Of a stretch of 64,000 bases of DNA, positions 1-7,007 are shown one piece after another. The notes beneath the pieces are model-generated. The model was not told where the DNA came from. It was given only the letters and a program-made list of their open reading frames with translations, and did no database searches. Made by a program: the position numbers and the translations under genes. The stretch comes from 40CM-2-70-7 sp035505915 (GTDB taxonomy: Bacteria > Gemmatimonadota > Gemmatimonadetes > Gemmatimonadales > GWC2-71-9), in contig DATJQI010000028.1 in assembly GCA_035505915.1 (NCBI GenBank), positions 1 to 64,000 of the forward strand, given 5' to 3'. How positions within the stretch are numbered: position 1 is the stretch's first letter; every line of letters starts with the position of its first letter.

Positions 1-30
1 GAGGCCCGAAAACCCCGCAACCATAAGGCC

Positions 31-58
31 TTGACTGCGATACACCCCAATCTACGTT
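31..58 (+). promoter_or_regulatory. Candidate sigma-70 promoter for the ferredoxin gene
   Basis: A TTGACT hexamer (31-36) is followed after 16 bases by TACGTT (53-58). This fits a housekeeping -35/-10 pair about 45 bases before the ferredoxin start. An AGGAG Shine-Dalgarno (86-90) lies 10 bases before the ATG. Assignment is by pattern only. Confidence 0.4.
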
Positions 59-100
59 TGGGGTTCGCGCCACCTCTCGCGCCTCAGGAGATCCGCCGAG

Positions 101-373
101 ATGCCGTACATCATCACCCAACCCTGCATCGACCTGAAAGACCGGTCCTGCGTGGACGTCTGTCCCGTGGACTGTATCTACGAAGGCGAAAAGCAGCTGT
201 TCATCAATCCGGACGAGTGCATCGACTGCGGCGCGTGTGAGCCCGAGTGCCCGGTGACCGCCATCTTCCCCGAAGAGGACGTCCCGACGCAGTGGAAGGA
301 GTTCATCGCCCTGAACCGTGACGTCTTCCAGAGCGCCAACCCGCCCGGCAAACCGCAGCGAAAGGGCGCCTGA
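101..373 (+). CDS. fdxA: 7Fe/8Fe-type ferredoxin (FdxA-like)
   Basis: A 90-residue soluble electron carrier. Cysteines C9, C17, C21, C25, C40, C43, C46 and C50 match the spacing of Azotobacter ferredoxin I-type proteins. The motif CVDVCPVDC is followed by CIDCGACEPECP. In that family C9, C17 and one later Cys bind a 3Fe-4S cluster, and C21 with the CxxCxxC set binds a 4Fe-4S cluster. The acidic C-terminal extension (about residues 57-90) is also typical. The ATG at 101 is preceded by AGGAG and by a sigma-70-like promoter. The gene appears monocistronic; the next gene is convergent. The electron-transfer partner is not evident from context. Confidence 0.92.
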   Translation: MPYIITQPCIDLKDRSCVDVCPVDCIYEGEKQLFINPDECIDCGACEPECPVTAIFPEEDVPTQWKEFIALNRDVFQSANPPGKPQRKGA

Positions 374-374
374 G

Positions 375-1166
375 CTAGAAGACGCTCTTCAGGAAGTCCG
401 CGATCAGGCGGGTAGTGACGAAAGGCTGTTCCAACGGGGGCAAGTGTCCGGCACCGGCGACGGTGGCGAACCTCGCCCCCTTGATCTTCTCCGCCAGCGC
501 GCGCCCCGCCTCCGGCGTCGTGATCACATCCGACGCGCCCGCCAGCACCAGCACCGGCAACCGCAGATCCGCAAGCAACGGCGTGGAGTCCACGCGATCC
601 CGCATCGCCTGCAGCGCGCCGACCAGGCCCACGACCGGCGTCCGCTCGATCATCTCACGCACCTGCCCCTCCACCTCGGGCCGCTCGGCGCGGGTGTCGG
701 CGGCGAGGAGCGTGGGCAGCATCCGGTCCGCCACCGCCCCGGCCCCGCCGCTCCTCGCCAGCGCGATCATCTCGTCGCGACCACGCCGCCCTTCCTCCGT
801 GTCCGCCTCCGCGCGCGTGTCGCACAGAATCGCCGCCCGAACGCGCGGGAGGTGCCGGCGCAGCAGCTCGAACAGCACGTACCCCCCCATCGAAAGCCCG
901 CACACCACCGCGGCCGCGACATCGAGCGCGTCGAGGACCTCCATGAGATCGTCCGCGTAGCGCGGCATCGAGTAGCCCTCGGTCGGCACGCCCGACGACC
1001 CGACCCCCCGCAAATCCGGCGCGATCCGCCGCCAACCCGGGAAGGTCTTCAACTGATGGCGCCAGAGCGCGTGGTCGAAGGGAAATCCGTGCACGAACAG
1101 GAGGGCCGGGCCCTCCCCCTGGACGTGGACCGCGATGTCGGTCCCGCCGGCCCGCACGCGTCGCAT
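375..1166 (-). CDS. Alpha/beta-fold hydrolase
   Basis: A 263-residue protein of the alpha/beta hydrolase superfamily (esterase, lactonase or enol-lactonase type). Visible features are the oxyanion-hole motif HGFPFD near residues 26-31, the nucleophile elbow GLSMGG with Ser at about 92, an acid in ASD near 211-213 and the catalytic His in GAGHLPP near 241. The order and length are normal for the family. The ATG at 1164-1166 lies 8 bases downstream of the stop of the PLP enzyme gene, so the two are probably one operon. Similar proteins include 3-oxoadipate enol-lactonases, but no catabolic neighbours support that role, so the substrate is unknown. Confidence 0.85.
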   Translation of the reverse strand: MRRVRAGGTDIAVHVQGEGPALLFVHGFPFDHALWRHQLKTFPGWRRIAPDLRGVGSSGVPTEGYSMPRYADDLMEVLDALDVAAAVVCGLSMGGYVLFELLRRHLPRVRAAILCDTRAEADTEEGRRGRDEMIALARSGGAGAVADRMLPTLLAADTRAERPEVEGQVREMIERTPVVGLVGALQAMRDRVDSTPLLADLRLPVLVLAGASDVITTPEAGRALAEKIKGARFATVAGAGHLPPLEQPFVTTRLIADFLKSVF

Positions 1167-1174
1167 TCCGCGTA

Positions 1175-2140
1175 TCACCCGGCCTCCGGTGCCGCATAGG
1201 TGTGCCAGAACACGGTCCGCCCCTCCCTCGGTCCCGACGCCTGGGCAAGCATCGCCAGCGCCTTTCCACCGTACGTCGAATCGGTCTCGAACCCGGCCTC
1301 GCGGGCCCACCCCCGGGCCCGTTCCCCTTCCGGCGTCGGCCACCCGTATCCACGACCCGCTCCGTCCACCACCGCCAATGTCGCGGACCGCGCCGGCTCC
1401 GGCAGTGCGATTCCCCGGCTCTCGATCAACACCCGCGCCGCCCGCGCGAGGCGATTCACCCGCGTCCCGCGCGCGACGAGCCGAGGGGCTACCCGGACGG
1501 CCAGCACCTGGGTCCGCCACCCCAGTACCCCGCATCCCAGGAGGACGCCGGCGGCCGTCCCTCCGGATCCCAGAGGCGTGACGATCCGGTCGGGGGCCGT
1601 GGGAAGCTGAACCGCCAGCTCGAGGGCCGCGAGTACGTGGCCCACGACTCCGGCCGGGGTCGCGCCGCCGCCGGGAAGGGACCGCCGCGGTCCCAGGCGA
1701 CCGGCCGCCGTCCAGGCGTCGATCCACGCGATGGGGAACGCCGCCCAACTCCGGGCCCGGAAGCAGGCGCTCGCCGCCCGGAGCGTCGCGGCAGCCGTGG
1801 CGACGGCGCACTCACTCGACCCTTGCGGGAACTGGGCGATCACGGCGTGGGCGCCGAGGGCCCGGGCGTGGCGGGCGGTGGCGAGACAGTGGGTGGAGCC
1901 CCAGCCCCCCACCGTGAGCACGGCGTCCCCGGCGGACAATCCCGACAACAGAAACTCGAGACTCCGCACCTTGTTTCCGCCGTAGACCGCGGAGGAGCGG
2001 TCTTCATGCTTGACCCATACCTCGCGGGCGCCGGCGTGGCGCGCGAGCGCGGGAGCCGGCTCCACGGGCGTGGGCCAGCGTCCCAGACTGCGGGGCTCCA
2101 ACGCCGCGCGTATCTTACGGCCGAGATCCGCGGGATCCAT
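1175..2140 (-). CDS. PLP-dependent deaminase/desulfhydrase (ACC deaminase / D-cysteine desulfhydrase family)
   Basis: A 321-residue fold-type II PLP enzyme. The N-terminus WPTPVEPAPALARH and the block VWVKHEDRSSAVYGGNKVRSLEF contain the PLP Lys in GGNKVR (about residue 56). This resembles D-cysteine desulfhydrase and 1-aminocyclopropane-1-carboxylate deaminase. A PLP-phosphate loop is seen in PLGSGGTAAG near residues 191-200. The family breaks C-S or C-N bonds of small amino acids to give pyruvate or 2-oxobutyrate plus ammonia. The specificity-determining residues cannot be assigned by eye. It starts divergently from the small gene at 2170 and is followed closely by the alpha/beta hydrolase, so the two are probably co-transcribed. 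Confidence 0.8.
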   Translation of the reverse strand: MDPADLGRKIRAALEPRSLGRWPTPVEPAPALARHAGAREVWVKHEDRSSAVYGGNKVRSLEFLLSGLSAGDAVLTVGGWGSTHCLATARHARALGAHAVIAQFPQGSSECAVATAAATLRAASACFRARSWAAFPIAWIDAWTAAGRLGPRRSLPGGGATPAGVVGHVLAALELAVQLPTAPDRIVTPLGSGGTAAGVLLGCGVLGWRTQVLAVRVAPRLVARGTRVNRLARAARVLIESRGIALPEPARSATLAVVDGAGRGYGWPTPEGERARGWAREAGFETDSTYGGKALAMLAQASGPREGRTVFWHTYAAPEAG

Positions 2141-2169
2141 TGGACGAGCCTTTCACCGCGAGTGCATCG

Positions 2170-2346
2170 ATGCGGGTAGCGACCGATTACATCCGTCATG
2201 CGGCGCGCGCCGCCCGGAAGTGCGCGGGTGACCCCCTCGGGGGCGCGCCCGAACCCCCCGACCCCGAATTCTACCGGACCCTGGCCAAGGCGCTGGAGGA
2301 GATCGCGGCGGGGATGGAGCAGCTGGGCAAGGCGGATCAGCATTAG
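2170..2346 (+). CDS. Small conserved-looking hypothetical protein
   Basis: A 58-residue protein if it starts at the ATG at 2170. A TTG at 2140 in the same frame would give 68 residues. The C-terminal half (PEFYRTLAKALEEIAAGMEQLGKADQH) reads as an amphipathic helix with a natural amino-acid composition, unlike the Arg-rich translations of non-coding frames here. It lies directly before the RNase D gene and its stop touches the presumed start of that gene, which suggests translational coupling. No domain is recognised. It could be a helical accessory protein. Confidence 0.55.
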   Translation: MRVATDYIRHAARAARKCAGDPLGGAPEPPDPEFYRTLAKALEEIAAGMEQLGKADQH

Positions 2347-3469
2347 CGACGCGCGGTACGTCTCCACGCCGGAAGCGCTGGCCGATGTGATCGCCGCCTT
2401 CCGGCGGGAATCTCCGGTGGCGGTGGATACCGAGGCGGCCAGTTTCCACCGGTTCGTGGACCGGGTCTACCTGGTCCAGCTGTCCACGCGCCGGGCCACC
2501 GCCATCGTCGACCCCCTCGCGGTCACCGACCTCGCTCCCGTGGGGGCCCTGCTCGCCGACCCGGGCGTGGAAAAGATCTTCCACGACGCCGACTACGACC
2601 TCCGGACCCTCGACCGCGACTACGGCTTTCGCGCCGTCCGGCTCTTCGACACCCGGGTGGCCGCCCAGCTCGCGGGAGAGCCGGCGATCGGGCTCGCCGC
2701 CCTCCTCGAGAAGTACGCGGGGGTGAAGCTCGCCAAGACCCACCAGAAAGCCGACTGGTCCCAGCGCCCGCTGACCCCCGGCATGCTGGCCTACGCCGCG
2801 GCCGACACCGCCCACCTCCCGGCGCTCCGCGACACCCTGGAAGCCCGGCTCCGCGAGCTCTCCCGCTGGGAATGGGCTCAGGAGGAGTTCGTGCGTCTCG
2901 AGTCACTCCGGTGGACGGGACCGGCGGACGACGGAGCGGCGTACTTGCGGGTGAAGGGCGCGAAGGCTCTGAGGCCCCGCCAGCTGGCCACGCTCCGGGA
3001 GCTCTACGCCTGGCGCGAGGGCGTGGCCCGCCGAGAGGACCGCGCGCAGTTCCGGATCATCGGAAACGAATCCCTGCTCGGCGTCAGCCGCGCGCTCCCC
3101 CGGACTCCGGACGACCTGACGCGAGTCCCCGACCTGCCCGCCTCGCTCGCCCGCCGTCACGGGACCGCGCTGCTCGAAGCGGTGACCCGCGCGGCGGCGA
3201 TTCCCGAGAAGGACCTGCCCTGGGTGGAGCGGCCTCCCCGGCCGCCGCACGATCCCGCGTACGACCTGCGCCATGAAAAGCTCAAGGCCGCCCGCAACGC
3301 CCGCGCGGCGGAGCTGGGGATCGATCCCGGAGTGCTGTGCGGGAGGGCCGCGCTGGAAGCGGTGGCCCGGGCCAATCCAAAAGATCGCGCCGGGCTCGCC
3401 ACGATCGGGGAGCTCCGGCGCTGGCAGGTGACGGCGGTCGGGGACGCGCTGCTCGCCGCGCTCGCTTAG
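2342..3469 (+). CDS. rnd: Ribonuclease D-like 3'-5' exoribonuclease
   Basis: About 375 residues. The DEDD exonuclease signature is complete: VAVDTEA (ExoI), FHDADYDLRTL (ExoII) and YAAADTAHL (ExoIII, Tyr-x3-Asp). HRDC-type helical regions follow (the segment RPRQLATLRELYAWREGVARR is typical). RNase D trims the 3' ends of tRNA and other stable RNAs. The start is unclear. Homology should begin at DARYVSTPEAL, but no ATG, GTG or TTG lies just upstream in frame. The nearest are GTG 2228, which overlaps the preceding small gene, and GTG 2387, which would remove the first beta strand. ATT at 2342, overlapping the upstream stop by one base, is used here as a provisional start. The 3' end overlaps the convergent DUF59 gene by 4 bases. 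Confidence 0.88.
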   Translation: MSDARYVSTPEALADVIAAFRRESPVAVDTEAASFHRFVDRVYLVQLSTRRATAIVDPLAVTDLAPVGALLADPGVEKIFHDADYDLRTLDRDYGFRAVRLFDTRVAAQLAGEPAIGLAALLEKYAGVKLAKTHQKADWSQRPLTPGMLAYAAADTAHLPALRDTLEARLRELSRWEWAQEEFVRLESLRWTGPADDGAAYLRVKGAKALRPRQLATLRELYAWREGVARREDRAQFRIIGNESLLGVSRALPRTPDDLTRVPDLPASLARRHGTALLEAVTRAAAIPEKDLPWVERPPRPPHDPAYDLRHEKLKAARNARAAELGIDPGVLCGRAALEAVARANPKDRAGLATIGELRRWQVTAVGDALLAALA

Positions 3470-3774
3470 AACCCCATCATCGCGCGGATCTTCGGCTCGA
3501 TCTTCTCCGGCGACCAGTAGGGCTCCCACACCAAATCGACGTCGACGTCCTTCACGCCGGGGATGGGCTTCAGCTGCTCGTAGATGTCGTGAATGATCTG
3601 CGGCCCCGCCGGGCACCCCGGCGAGGTGAGGGTCATGGTGATCCGGACGTCCCCGTCACCGGGGTCCACGCCGTAGACCAATCCCAGATCGACGATGTTC
3701 AGATTCAGCTCAGGATCCTTCACCGAACGGAGGGCCGTCCGGAGCTGATCCTCGGTGACTTGCACGTCGTTCAT
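3466..3774 (-). CDS. MIP18/DUF59 family iron-sulfur assembly protein
   Basis: A 102-residue DUF59 (MIP18, SufT/PaaD-type) protein. Diagnostic features are LRSVKDPELNLNIVDLGLVYG near the N-terminus and TLTSPGCPAGP around residues 48-58, with the conserved Cys at about 54. Members act in Fe-S cluster assembly or carriage, or in ring-hydroxylating complexes (PaaD). No suf or paa genes are adjacent, so a general Fe-S maturation role is the safer reading. It is convergent with the RNase D gene, and its 3' end overlaps that gene by 4 bases. Confidence 0.88.
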   Translation of the reverse strand: MNDVQVTEDQLRTALRSVKDPELNLNIVDLGLVYGVDPGDGDVRITMTLTSPGCPAGPQIIHDIYEQLKPIPGVKDVDVDLVWEPYWSPEKIEPKIRAMMGF

Positions 3775-3830
3775 GCCCTTCCTCCTGCCCGCGAACCTAC
3801 CCCGGAACCGGCGATCGGGGCAAGAAGTTC

Positions 3831-4961
3831 CTACCGCGCCCGATCGCTGGCCCGCGCGGCGGCGTCGGCCAGATGACCCCGGACCTCCTTCAGCACCGTG
3901 AACGGCGTGCGGCTCCGGGGCGCAAACGCGCGGTTGGTCAGGAGAATCACGAACAGGTCGCGGTCCGGATCCACCCAGAGCGACGTCCCGGTCCAGCCGG
4001 TGTGCCCGAAGCTCCGCGGACCGAAGAGCGTGCCCGCGCTCGAGACCTTCTCGTCCGTGGGCACCGCCTGCCAGCCGAGCGCCCGGTGATCGGGTCCGAC
4101 GTCCGCCTGCGGCGACCGCGTGGTGAAGAGGCGAAGGGTGCCCGGCGCGACGAGCGCGTCGCCGTCCGGGCGCGTTCCGCCGCGGAGGAGGAATTGGGCG
4201 AAGCGCGCGAGGTCGTCGCCGGTGGAAAAGAGGCCGGCATTGCCGGACACTCCACCCGCCTTCGCCGCGGTCGGGTCGTTCACCACGCCCGCCACCGGAT
4301 GTCCGTGCCAGAGACCGGTCGGCGCGGTCCGGGAGGCGAGACGGGGGGGCGGCCGGTAACGGGTCTCGGAGAGTCCGAGCGGGGCCAGCACCTCGCGCCC
4401 CACGAACTGCTCGAGCGGCTCGCCGCTCACGCGACGGATGACCTCGCCCAGGAGCACGAAGTTCAGATCACTGTAGACCACGCGGGACCCGGGGGGTGCG
4501 CGCGGCGTTTCCGCGAGCACCGCCCTCAGGAGCGCCGCTTCGTCGGGGAGCGCCTTCAGCTCCGGCGTCGGAAGGTCCCCGCGGAGACCCGACGTGTGGG
4601 TCAGGAGCATCCGCACCGTGATGCCGGAGGTCCCCGGGCCGTGGAATTCCGGCAGATAGCGCACGACGGGCGTATCGAGCGCCAGCTTGCCCCGGTCCAC
4701 CAGGATCATGGCCGCGGTGGTGGTCGCCACCGCCTTGGTCAGGGACGCGAGATCGAACAGGGTCGAGTCGGGACGATCCGCCGGCGACCGGGCCGACCAG
4801 GTCAGGTGACCGTAGCCCCGCGAGTAGAGAATCCGGTCCTTCCGGCCGATGACGAGAACGGCGCCCGGATAGGCGCCGCGACGGATGCCGGAGAGCACGA
4901 TGGAGTCGTATTGCGCCTGCGCCGGTGCCACACTCCCCAGAGCGAGGAGCAGCGCGAGCAT
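3831..4961 (-). CDS. Serine hydrolase, beta-lactamase / class C penicillin-binding protein-like, exported
   Basis: A 376-residue protein with an N-terminal signal peptide (MLALLLALGSVAPAQAQ). The serine beta-lactamase fold motifs are present: SxxK as S73-L-T-K76, the YxN-like YSD at 163-165, and HTG at 320-322 in place of KTG. HTG is usual for the esterase/DD-peptidase branch (EstB, AmpH). This argues for a periplasmic peptidoglycan hydrolase or esterase rather than a resistance beta-lactamase. The ATG at 4959-4961 overlaps the stop of the radical SAM gene by one base, so translation is coupled. Confidence 0.85.
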   Translation of the reverse strand: MLALLLALGSVAPAQAQYDSIVLSGIRRGAYPGAVLVIGRKDRILYSRGYGHLTWSARSPADRPDSTLFDLASLTKAVATTTAAMILVDRGKLALDTPVVRYLPEFHGPGTSGITVRMLLTHTSGLRGDLPTPELKALPDEAALLRAVLAETPRAPPGSRVVYSDLNFVLLGEVIRRVSGEPLEQFVGREVLAPLGLSETRYRPPPRLASRTAPTGLWHGHPVAGVVNDPTAAKAGGVSGNAGLFSTGDDLARFAQFLLRGGTRPDGDALVAPGTLRLFTTRSPQADVGPDHRALGWQAVPTDEKVSSAGTLFGPRSFGHTGWTGTSLWVDPDRDLFVILLTNRAFAPRSRTPFTVLKEVRGHLADAAARASDRAR

Positions 4962-6058
4962 CACGCCCAGACGCCCGGGATGGCCCGGGCGCAGGACGGG
5001 CAGCGGCCGTCCGCTCCCACCCGCTGCGCGAGGATCGTGTAGCCGCGCCGCCGGACCAGCAGATCCCCGCAATCCGGACAGTAGGTGTTCTCCCAGCGCC
5101 CCACGCCGCCCGGGCGATTGCCGGCGTACACGAATCGGAGTCCGGCCGCGGTGCCGATCTCGCAGGCCCTGATCAGCGTCTCGGTGGGGGTCGCGCCGGG
5201 ATCGGTCATCCGGTAGTCGGGGTGGAACGCGGTGACGTGCCAGGGAATGTCCGGGGAGACGCCGGCGATCAGCTCCGCGGCGCGGGCGAGCTCCCCGTCC
5301 TCGTCGTTGAACCCGGGGACGATGAGGGTCACCACTTCGACCCAGAAGCCGCGGTGGTGGGCCTCCGCGATCGTGGTCGTCACGTGCTCGAGCACGCCGC
5401 CCAGCTCGCGATAGCGCGCGGGGTTCATGGCTTTCAGGTCGATCTTGTAGCAGTCGGTCCAGGGTCTCAGGAAGTCCAGCGCCTCGGGCGTCGCGTTGCC
5501 GTTGGAGATGAAAGCGGTCTTGAGTCCCCGCGGCCGCGCCAGCCGGAACACGTCGACGGCCCACTCCGCGGTGATGAGCGGCTCGTTGTACGACGAGCCC
5601 ACCACGCGCGCGCCCTCCCGGATGGCCAGCTCGACCAGCGCGTCGGCGCCCACGTCGGTGGGGGCCACGCCGGCGGCGCCGTCGCGGAGCGCCTGGGACG
5701 TGAGCCAATTCTGGCAGTACCCGCAGTGGAAATCGCACCCCAGCATCCCGAAGGTCAGCGTGTCGCTCCCCGGGAGACAGTGAAAGAACGGCTTCTTCTC
5801 GGTCGGGTCGCATTGCAGCGCCGCGACGTAGCCCGCGGGGGCGAACAGGGTCCCGCCCTCGTTGAACCGCACCTTGCAGATCCCCCGCCGGCCGGGACGG
5901 ACCAGGCAGCGGTGCCCGCAGGCGACGCACCGCACCGCGCCGTCCGCCGCCGGCACGACGAGCCGGGCGGGGCGAGCCCGGGCGTCGAGCTGGGTCGCGA
6001 GCGGCGACGGGGGCTCCGGAGCGGCGCCGGTGAGAAGAGGCAGCGGGGCGCGTCTCAT
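4961..6058 (-). CDS. amrS: AmmeMemoRadiSam-type radical SAM enzyme (AmrS / PflA-like)
   Basis: A 365-residue radical SAM protein. The cluster-binding CxxxCxxC is in MLGCDFHCGYCQNW (about residues 104-117). There is an N-terminal Cys pair (VACGHRC) and a C-terminal CPDCGDLL...CPSCARAIPG zinc-ribbon-like pair. The order, length and the string SYNEPLI match the AmmeMemoRadiSam system radical SAM enzyme, related to pyruvate-formate-lyase-activating enzymes. The usual partners (AmmeMemoRadiSam A and B) are not in this window. Its stop overlaps the ATG of the serine hydrolase, and its start overlaps the end of the protease gene by 4 bases. The biochemical target is unknown. Confidence 0.85.
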   Translation of the reverse strand: MRRAPLPLLTGAAPEPPSPLATQLDARARPARLVVPAADGAVRCVACGHRCLVRPGRRGICKVRFNEGGTLFAPAGYVAALQCDPTEKKPFFHCLPGSDTLTFGMLGCDFHCGYCQNWLTSQALRDGAAGVAPTDVGADALVELAIREGARVVGSSYNEPLITAEWAVDVFRLARPRGLKTAFISNGNATPEALDFLRPWTDCYKIDLKAMNPARYRELGGVLEHVTTTIAEAHHRGFWVEVVTLIVPGFNDEDGELARAAELIAGVSPDIPWHVTAFHPDYRMTDPGATPTETLIRACEIGTAAGLRFVYAGNRPGGVGRWENTYCPDCGDLLVRRRGYTILAQRVGADGRCPSCARAIPGVWA

Positions 6059-6918
6059 TTCACGCTCCCCGGGGGCAGCTGATAGAGGAGCTGCGCCGTC
6101 CGCTCGTCCCGGAGCGACAGATCATGGGCGACGGTGTGGCCGAACATGATGTCCGTGGAGTCGCTCGAGTGGTTGAGGCCGAGCAGGTGCCCGATTTCGT
6201 GGAGGGCCACGATGCGGACGTCCTCGGTGCCCATCGCGTGGCCTTTGGGGTCGTAGGTGGCGATGGTGACCACGCCGCTCTGCACGTGGCCGTCCCGGTC
6301 CCAGGTGAGGTCGGTCTGCCCGGTGCGGTCGATGTCGAACTGCCGGCGCCAGCGGAAGAACGCTTCGGCCCGCGTCGAGTCGTCGACGAACACGAAGCGG
6401 ACCGGGAGACCGATCGCAGCCCAGCGCGCGAACGCGGCGCGCACGGCGTCCAGGAACGCGGGTTGGTAGTTCGCGACGGTGTCGCTCGTGAGGTAGACGC
6501 GGACCGGATCGCGGGTGCGGTTGTTCCACCGGTGCAGCGCCGAGTCGCTGCTCTCGGCGACCACTTCGTTCAGATAGGTGGTGGCGGCGCTCGCGCGGAG
6601 CTGGCGCCGGGTCTGGGCGCGCTCCAGCTGATCGAAGTAGCCCTCCGGCACGTTCATGCCCGGCACCGACTCCGGGGCCGCGTCGGGGCCCGGCGCCGCC
6701 GAGTCGGGGGGCGCGGGAGCCGGCGTGATCGGGGGGCGGGCGGCGTCCGTGGCGTAGGCCGGGGCCGGGGGCGCGGCGTTGCCGGCCGACTGCGGATGAC
6801 GGGGCGGCACGACCCGCGCGGCGCCGTGGCGCCCGGTCGCCGCGACCCGCCAGAGCACGACCGAGACCACCGCGAACGCGAACAGGGTGAGGGCGGGTGA
6901 CGAACGCCGGTCGGCCAT
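6055..6918 (-). CDS. Matrixin-like zinc metalloprotease, membrane-anchored
   Basis: A 287-residue protein with one N-terminal membrane segment (about residues 9-26). A Pro/Ala-rich linker (about 30-85) leads to a metzincin catalytic domain. The zinc site HEIGHLLGLNHSSD (about residues 241-254) fits HExxHxxGxxHxxD, and the IMFG that follows is the Met-turn. These residues predict an active extracytoplasmic endopeptidase. It is the first gene of a three-gene overlapping operon with a radical SAM enzyme and a serine hydrolase. The ATG at 6916-6918 gives the membrane anchor directly. Confidence 0.85.
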   Translation of the reverse strand: MADRRSSPALTLFAFAVVSVVLWRVAATGRHGAARVVPPRHPQSAGNAAPPAPAYATDAARPPITPAPAPPDSAAPGPDAAPESVPGMNVPEGYFDQLERAQTRRQLRASAATTYLNEVVAESSDSALHRWNNRTRDPVRVYLTSDTVANYQPAFLDAVRAAFARWAAIGLPVRFVFVDDSTRAEAFFRWRRQFDIDRTGQTDLTWDRDGHVQSGVVTIATYDPKGHAMGTEDVRIVALHEIGHLLGLNHSSDSTDIMFGHTVAHDLSLRDERTAQLLYQLPPGSVK

Positions 6919-7007
6919 TGGCGCAATATGTCCGCGCGCGCACGGCGGACGCTAGCTTCGGCATTCGAGTCTCTCTATGATTGTCACGGTCTCATGCGCC
7001 CCGTTTC

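Noticed and set aside
3831..4961. Antibiotic-resistance beta-lactamase
   Set aside because: The third motif is HTG, not KTG, and YxN is YSD. The context is an envelope operon, so a DD-peptidase or esterase-type hydrolase fits better.
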